A DNA stretch of 10,436 nt from an uncultured Synergistales bacterium. Its GTDB lineage: Bacteria > Synergistota > Synergistia > Synergistales > Aminobacteriaceae. Of this stretch, positions 1 to 5,832 are shown in pieces (positions within the stretch are counted from its first letter, which is position 1; each line of letters starts with the position of its first letter). A program made the translations under genes and the position numbers. The notes under the pieces were generated by a model, which was given only the letters and a program-made list of their open reading frames with translations, searched no databases and was not told the origin of the DNA. Location of the stretch: NCBI GenBank assembly GCA_905234205.1, contig CAJOGG010000086.1, positions 1 through 10,436 on the forward strand, in the 5' to 3' direction.

Positions 1-169
1 TAGGGGTGTCGCCATCAAATCTAACGCGCATATCAAACATTCTTACGTTATACTTTTCTGCTTGTTCGTATAGAGTCGCGGATTGACATTTTGCCGTCCA
101 GTTAATCAACCGCATCCACCATTTTCGCGGTGGTAAATACGTCATTGTGTTATGTATACCGTAAATCAT
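1..169 (-). CDS. Unknown protein, N-terminal part only (runs off the left edge)
   Basis: Reading leftward from the ATG at 169-167 gives 56 codons with no stop before the window edge, so only the N-terminus is present. The peptide begins MIYGIHNTMTYLPPRKWWMR and is rich in Trp, Arg and Tyr. I do not recognise the family. The start is chosen because the ATG overlaps the TGA stop of the upstream gene (an ATGA junction), which is typical of translationally coupled phage genes. There is no TAG in the visible part. Confidence in a gene here is moderate to good; the function is unknown. Confidence 0.65.
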   Translation of the reverse strand, partial: MIYGIHNTMTYLPPRKWWMRLINWTAKCQSATLYEQAEKYNVRMFDMRVRFDGDTP

Positions 170-477
170 ATCTTTGCTCCTTGTTTATTAAGTAAATCTG
201 TACAAATTGCTAGCCATTCTATTAAGGGTTCGTCCTCAGAAGTATGAAAGTATTGCCCTATGTCACATATAGCGTGAAATAATTCATGCCTTAACGTCCT
301 TTGCATACTATCTTTTGACATTTTCTTGCCGTCATCACTTTCAGTAGAAATAAAAATATTAGTAATATCTCCGTCGTGTTTGCACATTCCAAACACCCAA
401 TGATCGTCTACTTCTACGCGAGTCATGTATTGAACTATGATAGTACGACCTAATAATTCATATTGACAATCCTTCAT
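166..477 (-). CDS. HExxH metalloprotease-like small protein
   Basis: This 103-residue protein carries the zinc-protease signature HELFH at residues 64-68, with His64 and His68 as probable zinc ligands and Glu65 as the catalytic base. A downstream EPLIEW segment at 83-88 could supply the third, acidic ligand. The spacing and the LRHELFHAI context resemble the ImmA/IrrE and SprT-like minimal metallopeptidases common in phages and mobile elements. The protein is short for a secreted protease and has no signal peptide, so it should act in the cytoplasm. The ATG at 475-477 overlaps the end of the upstream gene by about 20 bases, and the stop overlaps the start of the next gene, so the three leftward genes form one unit. 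The substrate cannot be inferred. A degenerate metalloprotease fold without activity is possible. Confidence 0.75.
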   Translation of the reverse strand: MKDCQYELLGRTIIVQYMTRVEVDDHWVFGMCKHDGDITNIFISTESDDGKKMSKDSMQRTLRHELFHAICDIGQYFHTSEDEPLIEWLAICTDLLNKQGAKI

Positions 478-1030
478 TGCTAATTGTATTTTCGTAAGTT
501 ATTGTTTTAGTATAGAACTTGGCATTATATTCTACTTGCGGCGCCCTGTCTGTATTATAATCGCTATGTGCCATATATCTACTACACTCTACTCGTTCAA
601 ATTTGCCATCTTCAGCCATTTGTAGGTGTGTATATGTTTGTACATTTAACCATCCTTCAAAATCTCTAAATGCGGTTCTACGATCTGTATTGGTGCTAAA
701 TTGATGTATTTCGTCAAGCATCGTTCGAGCGTCTATATAACCCATGACACCTATATTGCATATAGCATTTACAAACTCTTTAGTCTCCTCTATACCTACT
801 TTGTCAATAAGTGTCTATAATTCAGTAAACGCCTGAATATAATACTCATCCTCTACATCATAGAATGGGGAAGAGTTACACACATACGCAATATTTATCG
901 GTGCTCCATATAAATAGTAGTACTTACAATTATCAGTTACTTGTCTACTTTTATTACGCAAAGCTAAATAATCAGCATAGTATAACACAAGGTTCTATTT
1001 TACTAGATCTGTTATATATTGTATAGTCAT
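458..1030 (-). CDS. Unknown protein, 190 aa, read through two TAG codons
   Basis: Under the standard code only the C-terminal 95 residues (ATG at 743-745) appear as an open frame. The same frame runs upstream through two TAG codons, at 995-997 (residue 12) and 815-817 (residue 72), to an ATG at 1028-1030. The extension is coherent protein, beginning MTIQYITDLVK and containing VTDNCKYYYLYGAPINIAYV, with no TAA or TGA. The C-terminal half contains a Trp/Tyr-rich stretch (FEGWLNVQTYTHLQ). I do not recognise the family and see no signal peptide or membrane segment. It ends in TGA, overlapping the start of the metalloprotease-like gene. It is the first gene of the leftward block and faces the AT-rich control region. 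An internal start at 745 cannot be excluded. Confidence 0.7.
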
Positions 1031-1087
1031 ACTAATAATATTAGCTATTATATATCTCTATAAGAATAACGAGAAAATCTTAAAAAA

Positions 1088-1144
1088 GTTGCATTTTATA
1101 CAAAAAATTAACAAAAAATGCTAAAAATTACATAAAAATGCAAC
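1088..1144. repeat. Imperfect inverted repeat, arms about 12 bases
   Basis: GTTGCATTTTAT at 1088-1099 is matched by its reverse complement ATAAAAATGCAAC at 1132-1144, with one extra A. The arms are 32 bases apart. The right arm shares its core (AAAAATGC) with two further direct copies, ending near 1121 and 1153. This could be a paired binding site for a regulator or a stem in a leader RNA. Confidence 0.5.
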
Positions 1145-1155
1145 CAAAAATGCCG

Positions 1156-1178
1156 TTACACACGTTATAGATGTGTAA
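1156..1178. repeat. Perfect 7-bp inverted repeat upstream of the rightward cluster
   Basis: TTACACA (1156-1162) and TGTGTAA (1172-1178) form a perfect dyad with a 9-base spacer, ending 27 bases before the ATG at 1206. The position suits an operator or a 5' leader hairpin for the rightward cluster. There is no T-run after it, so it is not a terminator. Confidence 0.5.
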
Positions 1179-1205
1179 ACGCAAAAATAACTAAAACCTA
1201 AAAAT

Positions 1206-1610
1206 ATGACTAAGACACTAAAAGTCAAGGATCCGTTTTTGCGATTGGACCTTGGAGATGTATTTGAACGCACTGAGAACGGAGATTATGTAGCTTCTGT
1301 AACTGAAGACTTCACAAATAACAGTGAAGACGGTAAGGTGTACACTACTAAGTATCACGCAAGTTTCGGCATCTCTGAAGATTACGCTAAACAGATGATT
1401 GAGGATGGGTATTTAGAGGAAGTACCCGATACGAACGACAAGAAGTTCGTAAACATTTTTGATGAAATCGATGGTCTGATTAATCATTATAGCAAACAGC
1501 TCAATGATGTAAAGACTAGCGACGCGCATCCTGCAGTTATGCGTGAGGAGGAGACAGTTTATACAAATCTGTTAACTGTATTGAATCACCTCAAAAGCCT
1601 TAAAAAGTGA
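1206..1610 (+). CDS. Unknown acidic protein, 134 aa
   Basis: This is an open frame of 134 residues with an A-rich upstream region and no Shine-Dalgarno. The N-terminal half has alternating polar and hydrophobic stretches suggestive of beta structure (around residues 25-60). The C-terminal half looks helical (FDEIDGLINHYSKQLNDV, then a segment ending LLTVLNHLKSLKK). It is acidic overall, has no membrane segment, and uses no TAG. It is the first gene of a rightward cluster, and its TGA overlaps the ATG of the next gene (TGATG), so the two are probably translationally coupled. I do not recognise the family. Confidence 0.75.
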   Translation: MTKTLKVKDPFLRLDLGDVFERTENGDYVASVTEDFTNNSEDGKVYTTKYHASFGISEDYAKQMIEDGYLEEVPDTNDKKFVNIFDEIDGLINHYSKQLNDVKTSDAHPAVMREEETVYTNLLTVLNHLKSLKK

Positions 1611-2020
1611 TGGAGGAAAATACGGAAGTCAAGGTCGATCAGCACAAATTAGCTGAAGATCTGTCGAAGAAGATAAAATTTGAATTTAGAGACTACTTCT
1701 TAGTTAAGCCTCTGGATCCGATAATGGTTACTAAAACATTTACTAAGCCGAAAGATACAAACGAGCCTATTAAGGACGATAACGGCGTAGAAGCCGTAGA
1801 TTTCAACGAAGTAGAAACGGAAACTAAACAAGTTGAATCTGACTTTAAAAAAGGCGTTGTATTGAAAGTTCCTGCTAGTTTTTATGCAGACAACAATGTA
1901 AAAGATTCGATTAAGGTGGGTGATGTTATTGTTTTTAGTGCTACTGCCGGACGTGGATTTGATTTACTTAAAGATAGTAAATTGATACGTTATTACGACA
2001 TAATAGCTGTCGAAGAATGA
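1610..2020 (+). CDS. Possible GroES-like co-chaperonin
   Basis: This protein of 136 residues starts at the ATG at 1610-1612, which overlaps the preceding TGA; a GTG directly before it (1607) is a less likely start. After a charged N-terminus, the segments DYFLVKPLDP, KKGVVLKVP, KVGDVIVFS and YDIIAVEE follow the order and spacing of the GroES/Cpn10 barrel: an early binding strand, a GxVL strand, a VGDxVxF strand and a C-terminal strand ending in a conserved I-A-V. The region at residues 40-75 would replace the mobile loop and is longer than in bacterial GroES. Phage versions such as T4 gp31 help the host chaperonin fold the capsid protein, but no capsid gene is visible here. The call rests on pattern resemblance only; another small beta-barrel protein is possible. 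Confidence 0.5.
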   Translation: MEENTEVKVDQHKLAEDLSKKIKFEFRDYFLVKPLDPIMVTKTFTKPKDTNEPIKDDNGVEAVDFNEVETETKQVESDFKKGVVLKVPASFYADNNVKDSIKVGDVIVFSATAGRGFDLLKDSKLIRYYDIIAVEE

Positions 2021-2304
2021 TAACCATTGAAGATGTTATTTAGGAAGTGACTGAGAGAACTTAGATTGATAAAGATCTTGTCGGAATAATATGTAGACAT
2101 CCGTTTTAGTTCGCTGCAGAAGTCATGAAAGATAACGATGATTCGCACGACATACTTTTCGCAAGATTATTTAAGTTCAAACTCAAGGGACGCTTCAAAA
2201 ACAATAAAAATAGACCAAATAGTCCATATTATGAAAAAGACTACAAAAAGTACCAAGATGACGGCAAAGAAAACAGTATTTGTGCCCAAGACCGCTACAT
2301 GTGA
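2017..2304 (+). CDS. Small unknown protein, 95 aa, with three TAG codons
   Basis: The ATG at 2017-2019 overlaps the TGA of the preceding gene (ATGA). The frame runs to TGA at 2302-2304 if TAG is read through at 2041-2043, 2062-2064 and 2107-2109 (residues 9, 16 and 31). The peptide then reads MITIEDVIQEVTERTQIDKD, followed by a segment containing ICRHPFQFAAEVM and a basic stretch (FKLKGRFKNNK). This resembles small phage proteins with a helical N-terminus, an HPFxF element and a basic C-terminal part, possibly nucleic-acid binding; I cannot name the family. It would be invisible to standard-code gene callers. The last 74 bases overlap the next gene in another frame. Confidence 0.7.
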
Positions 2305-2584
2305 ATTTAATATCTGTACCGTTAATACAGATGAGGATATGGTCAAAACAATTGCTATTGCGAAGTTTAATGCCGGTTACAATCTTGATGTAAGTGAAAT
2401 TGCCGCTCTGTTAGAAGATCAGCGCTATAATTTTGATAAAACCATTGACGATGTATTTAAGCAGTATAATACAGACCTGCTTAAGAATCGTGTAAAATAT
2501 CTGAAACTTCAAAACGATTATGAGTGGGCTACTCGCCCCTGGTACAAAAAGCTTTTGTTTTGGAAGAAGAACCCAAACAAGTAA
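2231..2584 (+). CDS. Unknown small basic protein, about 118 aa
   Basis: The frame is open from 2138, but the ATG at 2231 is preferred because upstream codons lie inside the preceding TAG-containing gene; an ATG at 2258 is an alternative. The protein starts with a Lys/Thr-rich stretch and continues with TVFVPKTATCEFNICTV, then a helical region (SEIAALLEDQRYNFDKTIDD). It ends in an aromatic and basic tail (RPWYKKLLFWKKNPNK), which could associate with a membrane or nucleic acid. There are no TAG codons. It is the last protein gene before the RNA region. The function is unknown. Confidence 0.6.
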   Translation: MKKTTKSTKMTAKKTVFVPKTATCEFNICTVNTDEDMVKTIAIAKFNAGYNLDVSEIAALLEDQRYNFDKTIDDVFKQYNTDLLKNRVKYLKLQNDYEWATRPWYKKLLFWKKNPNK

Positions 2585-2625
2585 TAATATCAGCTGGGCG
2601 GTTAGCTGAATAAACCCCGCCGCAA

Positions 2626-2677
2626 CGAGGGCTTGGAGGTTGGTGCATCAGCAGTAGTTCGATTCTACTTCCCTCGA
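2626..2677 (+). ncRNA. tRNA-like element 1 (acceptor stem and T-arm, no anticodon arm)
   Basis: A perfect T-arm (AGTAG, loop TTCGATT, CTACT; 2653-2669) is followed by CCCTCG, which pairs with CGAGGG at 2626-2631 to form a 6-bp acceptor-like stem. A2677 sits in the discriminator position. The 20-base linker contains GGTTGGT, similar to a D-loop with its GG pair, but it is too short for an anticodon arm. Confidence 0.4.
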
Positions 2678-2726
2678 CGATCATGTCACTATTTAAATTT
2701 GAAGTTTAAACGCGAGATATCGTTAT

Positions 2727-2781
2727 CCTCACTCGTAAAAAGAGGTTCGCCAATACAGCGCTCACTGCTGCGAGTGTGAGG
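2727..2781 (+). ncRNA. tRNA-like element 2 (helix plus 7-base-loop hairpin)
   Basis: CCTCAC (2727-2732) pairs with GTGAGG (2776-2781), and a further 3 bp are possible across a bulge (TCG with CGA). Just inside the 3' strand lies a 4-bp hairpin, CAGC/GCTG, with a 7-base loop (2756-2770). The layout matches its neighbours, but the loop is not a T-loop, so this is the weakest of the four. Confidence 0.3.
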
Positions 2782-2797
2782 TCAAACATAGTTTTAG

Positions 2798-2850
2798 GTG
2801 GTTTTGGAAGGCCTTAAGAAAGCTGGGGGTTCGATTCCCCTACCAGCCAC
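2798..2850 (+). ncRNA. tRNA-like element 3 (T-arm with closing helix)
   Basis: A strong T-arm (GGGGG, loop TTCGATT, CCCCT; 2825-2841) is followed by a strand (2843-2850) that pairs with 2798-2807 through 6 bp, a two-base bulge and 2 more bp. If the 3' strand is read as a normal 7-base acceptor, no upstream partner exists at normal tRNA distance. No anticodon stem-loop is found. Confidence 0.4.
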
Positions 2851-2883
2851 TCCGATTAAATCGGAATCTAAATTCTAACTTCG

Positions 2884-2927
2884 GCTCATGAGTTGGCTGT
2901 CAATCGGGATCGTTCCCCGGCATGAGT
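2884..2927 (+). ncRNA. tRNA-like element 4 (7-bp acceptor, D-loop-like linker, T-arm)
   Basis: GCTCATG (2884-2890) pairs over all seven positions with CATGAGT (2921-2927), including one G-T pair. Between them lie a 13-base linker beginning AGTTGG, the usual D-loop core, and a hairpin with a 7-base loop (TCGGG, ATCGTTC, CCCGG; 2904-2920). At 44 bases there is no room for an anticodon arm. It ends two bases before the suppressor tRNA. Confidence 0.4.
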
Positions 2928-2929
2928 CC

Positions 2930-3017
2930 TCCCCTCTGATGTACGATTGCATGGACTGTCTCTAAAACAGTGTGGCCTCTGAAGCCGGCCGGGTGGGTTT
3001 GACTCCTACGGGGGGAA
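2930..3017 (+). tRNA. Suppressor tRNA with CUA anticodon (reads TAG), class II shape
   Basis: The acceptor stem is TCCCCTC (2930-2936) with GGGGGGA (3010-3016), and A3017 is the discriminator. The anticodon stem ACTGT/ACAGT (2955-2959 and 2967-2971) is perfect; its loop CTCTAAA has anticodon CTA at 2962-2964, T33 before it and A37 after it. The T-arm is GTGGG, loop TTTGACT, CCTAC (2993-3009). The D-arm is weak (about 3-4 bp) and its loop lacks the usual GG. The 21-base variable region (2972-2992) can form a 4-bp GGCC/GGCC stem, making this a class II tRNA like those for Leu, Ser or bacterial Tyr. The first pair is U1-A72, a feature of bacterial tRNA-Gln, but the discriminator is A rather than G. 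CCA is not encoded. Decoding of UAG is near certain; the attached amino acid is not settled by structure. Confidence 0.88.
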
Positions 3018-3037
3018 CTATATAAAACAATTTACTT

Positions 3038-3940
3038 ATGTTAGAATTTAGAAAATACAACAATATTGCCGGAATATATAAATGGGAGAATAAAATAAAT
3101 CATAAATGTTATATCGGCCAATCGATAAATATTGGCTCTCGATTAAGACATCATATAAACAGTTATATTCACAAAAGATATAACAATCCATTACATAAAG
3201 CATTTGAAAAATATGGAATAGAACAGTTTGATGTGGAAATTTTATTCTCTGTCAAGAATCCGGAAAAATGTATAAAACCTTTATTGGACGCCCTTGAAAT
3301 TGGATTTATAGAAATGTATAATTCATATGGATCTACTGGGTATAATCAAACACGTGGCGGTGATGGTGGAATTTTAGGATATAAATTTACAGAAGAGCAA
3401 TGTGACCACATATCGGAATGTTCAAAAAAGTGCGCTGTTGCCCATTATAAAAAAGCGTATTTTTATAATATTAGAACAAACGAAAAGCTTATATTTGAAT
3501 CTTTGACAAAAGCCGCTGAATATTTCAACGTTTCACATTCGTCAATAACAAGAGTTTGTGGCTGGAAGTGGCTTAGAATTAAATCCGAATGGGTGGCTGC
3601 ATTTGACGAGAAATCACTATTATTGCAAGTTGAACGTGCAAAAATGAAAATTAAAGCCAATAAATCTAGACCAAAACAAAAACGTCTTTTTAAGACGCAA
3701 GATGGGAAAAAGATTATCTCAAACGAGCAAAGACAAAAGATAAGGAATTCTTTATTTAAATATAAAGTTGAAGTGTATGATGGAGAAAATCTTGTAAAGA
3801 TTTATGACAATACCCTCGAATCAAATGAACTGTTTAATTACAAAAATCCAAATTGTATATGTAGTCAAATAAGGAAATATCAAAAACGTGGCTATAAATA
3901 TAGAGGTAAATATACATTTAAACTTATAGAAAAATACTGA
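3038..3940 (+). CDS. GIY-YIG homing endonuclease, 300 aa
   Basis: The N-terminal domain has the GIY motif at residues 12-14, YIG at 25-27, a probable catalytic arginine at 35 or 37, and a downstream Glu (87 or 92) before the NSYGSTGYNQTRGGDGG segment typical of this nuclease family. The C-terminal half carries DNA-binding repeats of the homing-endonuclease type: residues about 139-175 (with SLTKAAEYFNVSHSSITRVC) and 243-300. Such enzymes nick or cut DNA at a specific site and spread their own gene. It is AT-rich, uses no TAG, and sits alone between the suppressor tRNA and the dUTPase, so it is probably a free-standing mobile gene. The start is the first ATG, 21 bases after the tRNA. No intron around it is evident. 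Confidence 0.9.
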   Translation: MLEFRKYNNIAGIYKWENKINHKCYIGQSINIGSRLRHHINSYIHKRYNNPLHKAFEKYGIEQFDVEILFSVKNPEKCIKPLLDALEIGFIEMYNSYGSTGYNQTRGGDGGILGYKFTEEQCDHISECSKKCAVAHYKKAYFYNIRTNEKLIFESLTKAAEYFNVSHSSITRVCGWKWLRIKSEWVAAFDEKSLLLQVERAKMKIKANKSRPKQKRLFKTQDGKKIISNEQRQKIRNSLFKYKVEVYDGENLVKIYDNTLESNELFNYKNPNCICSQIRKYQKRGYKYRGKYTFKLIEKY

Positions 3941-3974
3941 GAAAACAGTAAACACATTATAAACATATAGAACC

Positions 3975-4523
3975 ATGATGTTGAAGATTAAACGACTTAC
4001 TGACGATGCTATTATGCCCGTTCGCGCACATAAAGGTGACGCTGGAATGGACCTCACATGTACTACTATTTCCCAGGAGTTGAACGAAGCCGGTCAACTT
4101 ATTCTTGTATACCATACAGGCTTGGCAATGGAGATTCCTGAAGGGTATGTCGGCCTTATTTTCCCACGGTCTAGTATTGCTAACAAGTCAATTACTTTGA
4201 CTAACGCTGTAGGTGTTGTGGATTCAAACTACAGAGGCGAAGTAATGGCTAAGTTTAGATCTACTACAGATGTAGTCCCTGCAATATATAAGCCTGGCGA
4301 ACGTTTTGCACAGCTCGTAATTGTACCAATCCTCGATACACAAATTGAGGAAGTTACAGAATTAAGCGAGTCTGCTCGCAATGAAGGCGGATTCGGTTCT
4401 ACAGGGGATAAAGATATTAGCGCAGTTAGTGAGGATCAGAGTTCTCATGAGACAGAAACAGCTGTTACAAACTCTGATAACGCAGAACAAGCGGCAGAGT
4501 CTAGTGGCTCGGAGCAGGCGTAA
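3975..4523 (+). CDS. dut: dUTPase (dUTP diphosphatase) with acidic C-terminal tail
   Basis: All five motifs of the trimeric dUTPase family are present: GDAGMDL (21-27), PRSS (64-67), GVVDSNYRGEV (80-90, with the uracil-pocket Tyr86 and catalytic Asp83), ERFAQLVI (109-116) and the C-terminal RNEGGFGSTG (135-144) that closes over the substrate. The enzyme hydrolyses dUTP to dUMP and pyrophosphate, keeping uracil out of phage DNA and supplying dTMP precursor. After motif 5, where the family normally ends, about 38 residues follow that are rich in Ser, Glu, Asp and Gln and look disordered. Two adjacent ATG codons (3975 and 3978) are possible starts. It contains no TAG and ends in TAA, about 50 bases before a terminator. 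Confidence 0.95.
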   Translation: MMLKIKRLTDDAIMPVRAHKGDAGMDLTCTTISQELNEAGQLILVYHTGLAMEIPEGYVGLIFPRSSIANKSITLTNAVGVVDSNYRGEVMAKFRSTTDVVPAIYKPGERFAQLVIVPILDTQIEEVTELSESARNEGGFGSTGDKDISAVSEDQSSHETETAVTNSDNAEQAAESSGSEQA

Positions 4524-4574
4524 GAGGCCTGTGCTGCGGAGTACAATAACTATTGAAACGTAGCAAAACATAAT

Positions 4575-4609
4575 ATAAGGACTGCTCTTTGGGCGGTCCT
4601 TATTGTTTT
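4575..4609 (+). terminator. Intrinsic terminator after dUTPase
   Basis: ATAAGGACTGC (4575-4585) pairs with GCGGTCCTTAT (4593-4603), an 11-bp stem with one G-T pair and a 7-base loop, followed by TGTTTT. It separates the dUTPase unit from the fibre module. The 50 bases before it and 21 after it hold nothing else I can support. Confidence 0.85.
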
Positions 4610-4630
4610 ATATCAATTATAAATATTATT

Positions 4631-4819
4631 ATGATTGAAAATAAATTTTTATATTTCTAGACTGAAAATAAGTTTAGGGAAAAACTTAACGCTGGAGATG
4701 TAGATGCAGGATCAATAGTTTTTGTAAAAAATTTTGGCATTTGGACTCACGGTTCGGAATTTCCAATCACAGAAGTAACTATTGCTAGTAAATCTGATAT
4801 CTCTAACTTATTTATTTAA
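4631..4819 (+). CDS. Small fibre-associated protein, 62 aa, with one TAG codon
   Basis: From the ATG at 4631 the frame reads MIENKFLYFQTENKF and continues to TAA at 4817-4819, with TAG at 4658-4660 as residue 10. The following SIVFVKNFGIWTHGSEFP resembles the short N-terminal domain of Bacteroidetes-phage fibre proteins, where a LYFxTxxxF strand is followed by an IWTHG turn. The last 12 residues (IASKSDISNLFI) closely match the end of the next protein, so the two probably share an assembly or anchoring role. The next ATG lies 9 bases downstream. It is too short, and interrupted under the standard code, to be found by ordinary gene calling. Confidence 0.75.
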
Positions 4820-4828
4820 TGATATTTT

Positions 4829-5821
4829 ATGACAAATAAAAGTATTATAAATCTCGAACGGCTTGCAGAATATCATTCGTATTCTAAAGAGTTGTTCGCT
4901 CAGTATGATTTGAGGTATCTCAATCCAAATACGTCCAATACCCTTGCGTATGTTGATTTTTATAAAAAGAATCACGAAACAGGCGACAAATTTGATTCCA
5001 TTACGGTGTATACCAAGTACATGATTGATTCAATGCTTGGCGGATATGCAGAAATGGAGGTTTCTAACGATACTGTAACTCTTAAGTCTAATTCAGACCA
5101 GGTAACTGTGCCAACGACTTCTTTTATTCAAAGTTACGTCTCTACTGCATTAGAAAATGCAATAGGCGCTAACGTAGTTGGCGGAATTCGTTATAAGGGA
5201 AGTGTTAATCTTTATAGCGATCTCCTTTAGAAGAGTGATGCTGTGGCTGGGGATATGTGGAATGTTAAACAGGATGAAGAAATAAATAATGTATTATATC
5301 CTGGCGACATGAATTATATCGCATATGTAGAAAGTGGGCAGGGATTTGCCGATGATGTAGATGCAAATACTGTCGGTAAGGTAGCATTGTCTTACGACGC
5401 AGCTATTCGTGGGGATGTGTTCAGAGCAGCTATTTGCACGACATCCGTCTCTGTTCCCGCCGGTGGTAGTATTTCTGTTGATGTAACCAGCGCATATGAT
5501 GATGAAACGCCTGGCGTAGATTTGGTAACTCTTGTTGACACTGTCGTTATTTTGGGTCCCTACCTTGTTCAGGGACATGATGGCGAGGGTGTTTATGTAA
5601 TTGTTGATACACAGGGAGGCTCAGTTTCATATTGGCATAATTCTTCAAATACTACAAAAAATGTTCTTATCGGTGCGAAAGTACCGACTGGACATTATGG
5701 GATGAATGCACAGTTTAGGTACGTTGTTAGTTCGCAGCCTCAAATAAAATGGGACCCTCAGGCTCCTACATTCTCTGTAAACGTAGCTAGTACTACAGAC
5801 ATAACAAACTTATTTAGTTAA
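4829..5821 (+). CDS. Tail fibre / receptor-binding type protein, 330 aa, with one TAG codon
   Basis: Two in-frame halves (4829-5230 and 5231-5821) join through TAG at 5228-5230, residue 134. The N-terminal part is helical and polar. Residues about 120-145 (IRYKGSVNLYSDLLQ, then GDMWNV) match the common phage fibre element YKGSV...DL...GDVWNV. The C-terminal half is beta-rich, with GVYVIVDTQGGSVSYWH and a final VASTTDITNLFS that echoes the end of the preceding small protein. No membrane segment or signal peptide is visible. The gene lies between two other fibre genes with gaps of 9 and 11 bases and no Shine-Dalgarno. The role is inferred from domain style and neighbours; the receptor is unknown. 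Confidence 0.75.
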
Positions 5822-5832
5822 AATAATAACTT

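Larger units (their letters stand above)
1031..1205. promoter_or_regulatory. Divergent AT-rich control region between leftward and rightward genes
   Basis: This gap separates a leftward gene block from a rightward one, so promoters for both must lie here or be shared. It is very AT-rich and has no plausible coding. It contains a long inverted repeat (1088-1099 with 1132-1144), three copies of the octamer AAAAATGC between 1113 and 1153, and a second inverted repeat (1156-1162 with 1172-1178). The bases just before the ATG at 1206 are A-rich with no Shine-Dalgarno, as is usual for Bacteroidetes-type translation starts. I cannot assign exact promoter elements with confidence. Confidence 0.5.
2585..2929 (+). 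ncRNA. RNA region with four compact tRNA-like structures
   Basis: No protein frame of note is present. The stretch contains two near-consensus tRNA T-arms (TTCGATT loops on perfect or near-perfect 5-bp stems) and four closed structures of about 44-55 bases. Each has an outer helix, a linker and a hairpin with a 7-base loop. The canonical CUA tRNA follows directly. I could not build full cloverleaves for these four: none has a convincing anticodon stem-loop. The region could hold degraded tRNAs, tRNA-like processing signals, or one larger structured RNA. Confidence 0.45.

Noticed and set aside
1081..1180. CRISPR-like array from the AAAAATGC repeats
   Set aside because: The units are only 8 bases with irregular 12-20 base spacing in an AT-rich region.
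2138..2230. Earlier start (ATG 2138) for the gene ending at 2584
   Set aside because: It would add 31 residues overlapping the TAG-containing gene in another frame; the ATG at 2231 reduces the overlap to 74 bases.
2691..2711. Hairpin TTAAA-TTTGAAG-TTTAA resembling a serine UGA anticodon arm
   Set aside because: The stem is perfect but AT-only, and no matching acceptor, D-arm or T-arm fits around it.
2814..2820. Possible UAA anticodon loop (CTTAAGA) of a leucine tRNA
   Set aside because: The flanking bases do not form an anticodon stem (one pair of five), so no normal tRNA is supported.
2585..3020. Group I intron associated with the GIY-YIG gene
   Set aside because: I cannot identify the conserved core elements, the suppressor tRNA is uninterrupted, and no split exon flanks the endonuclease.
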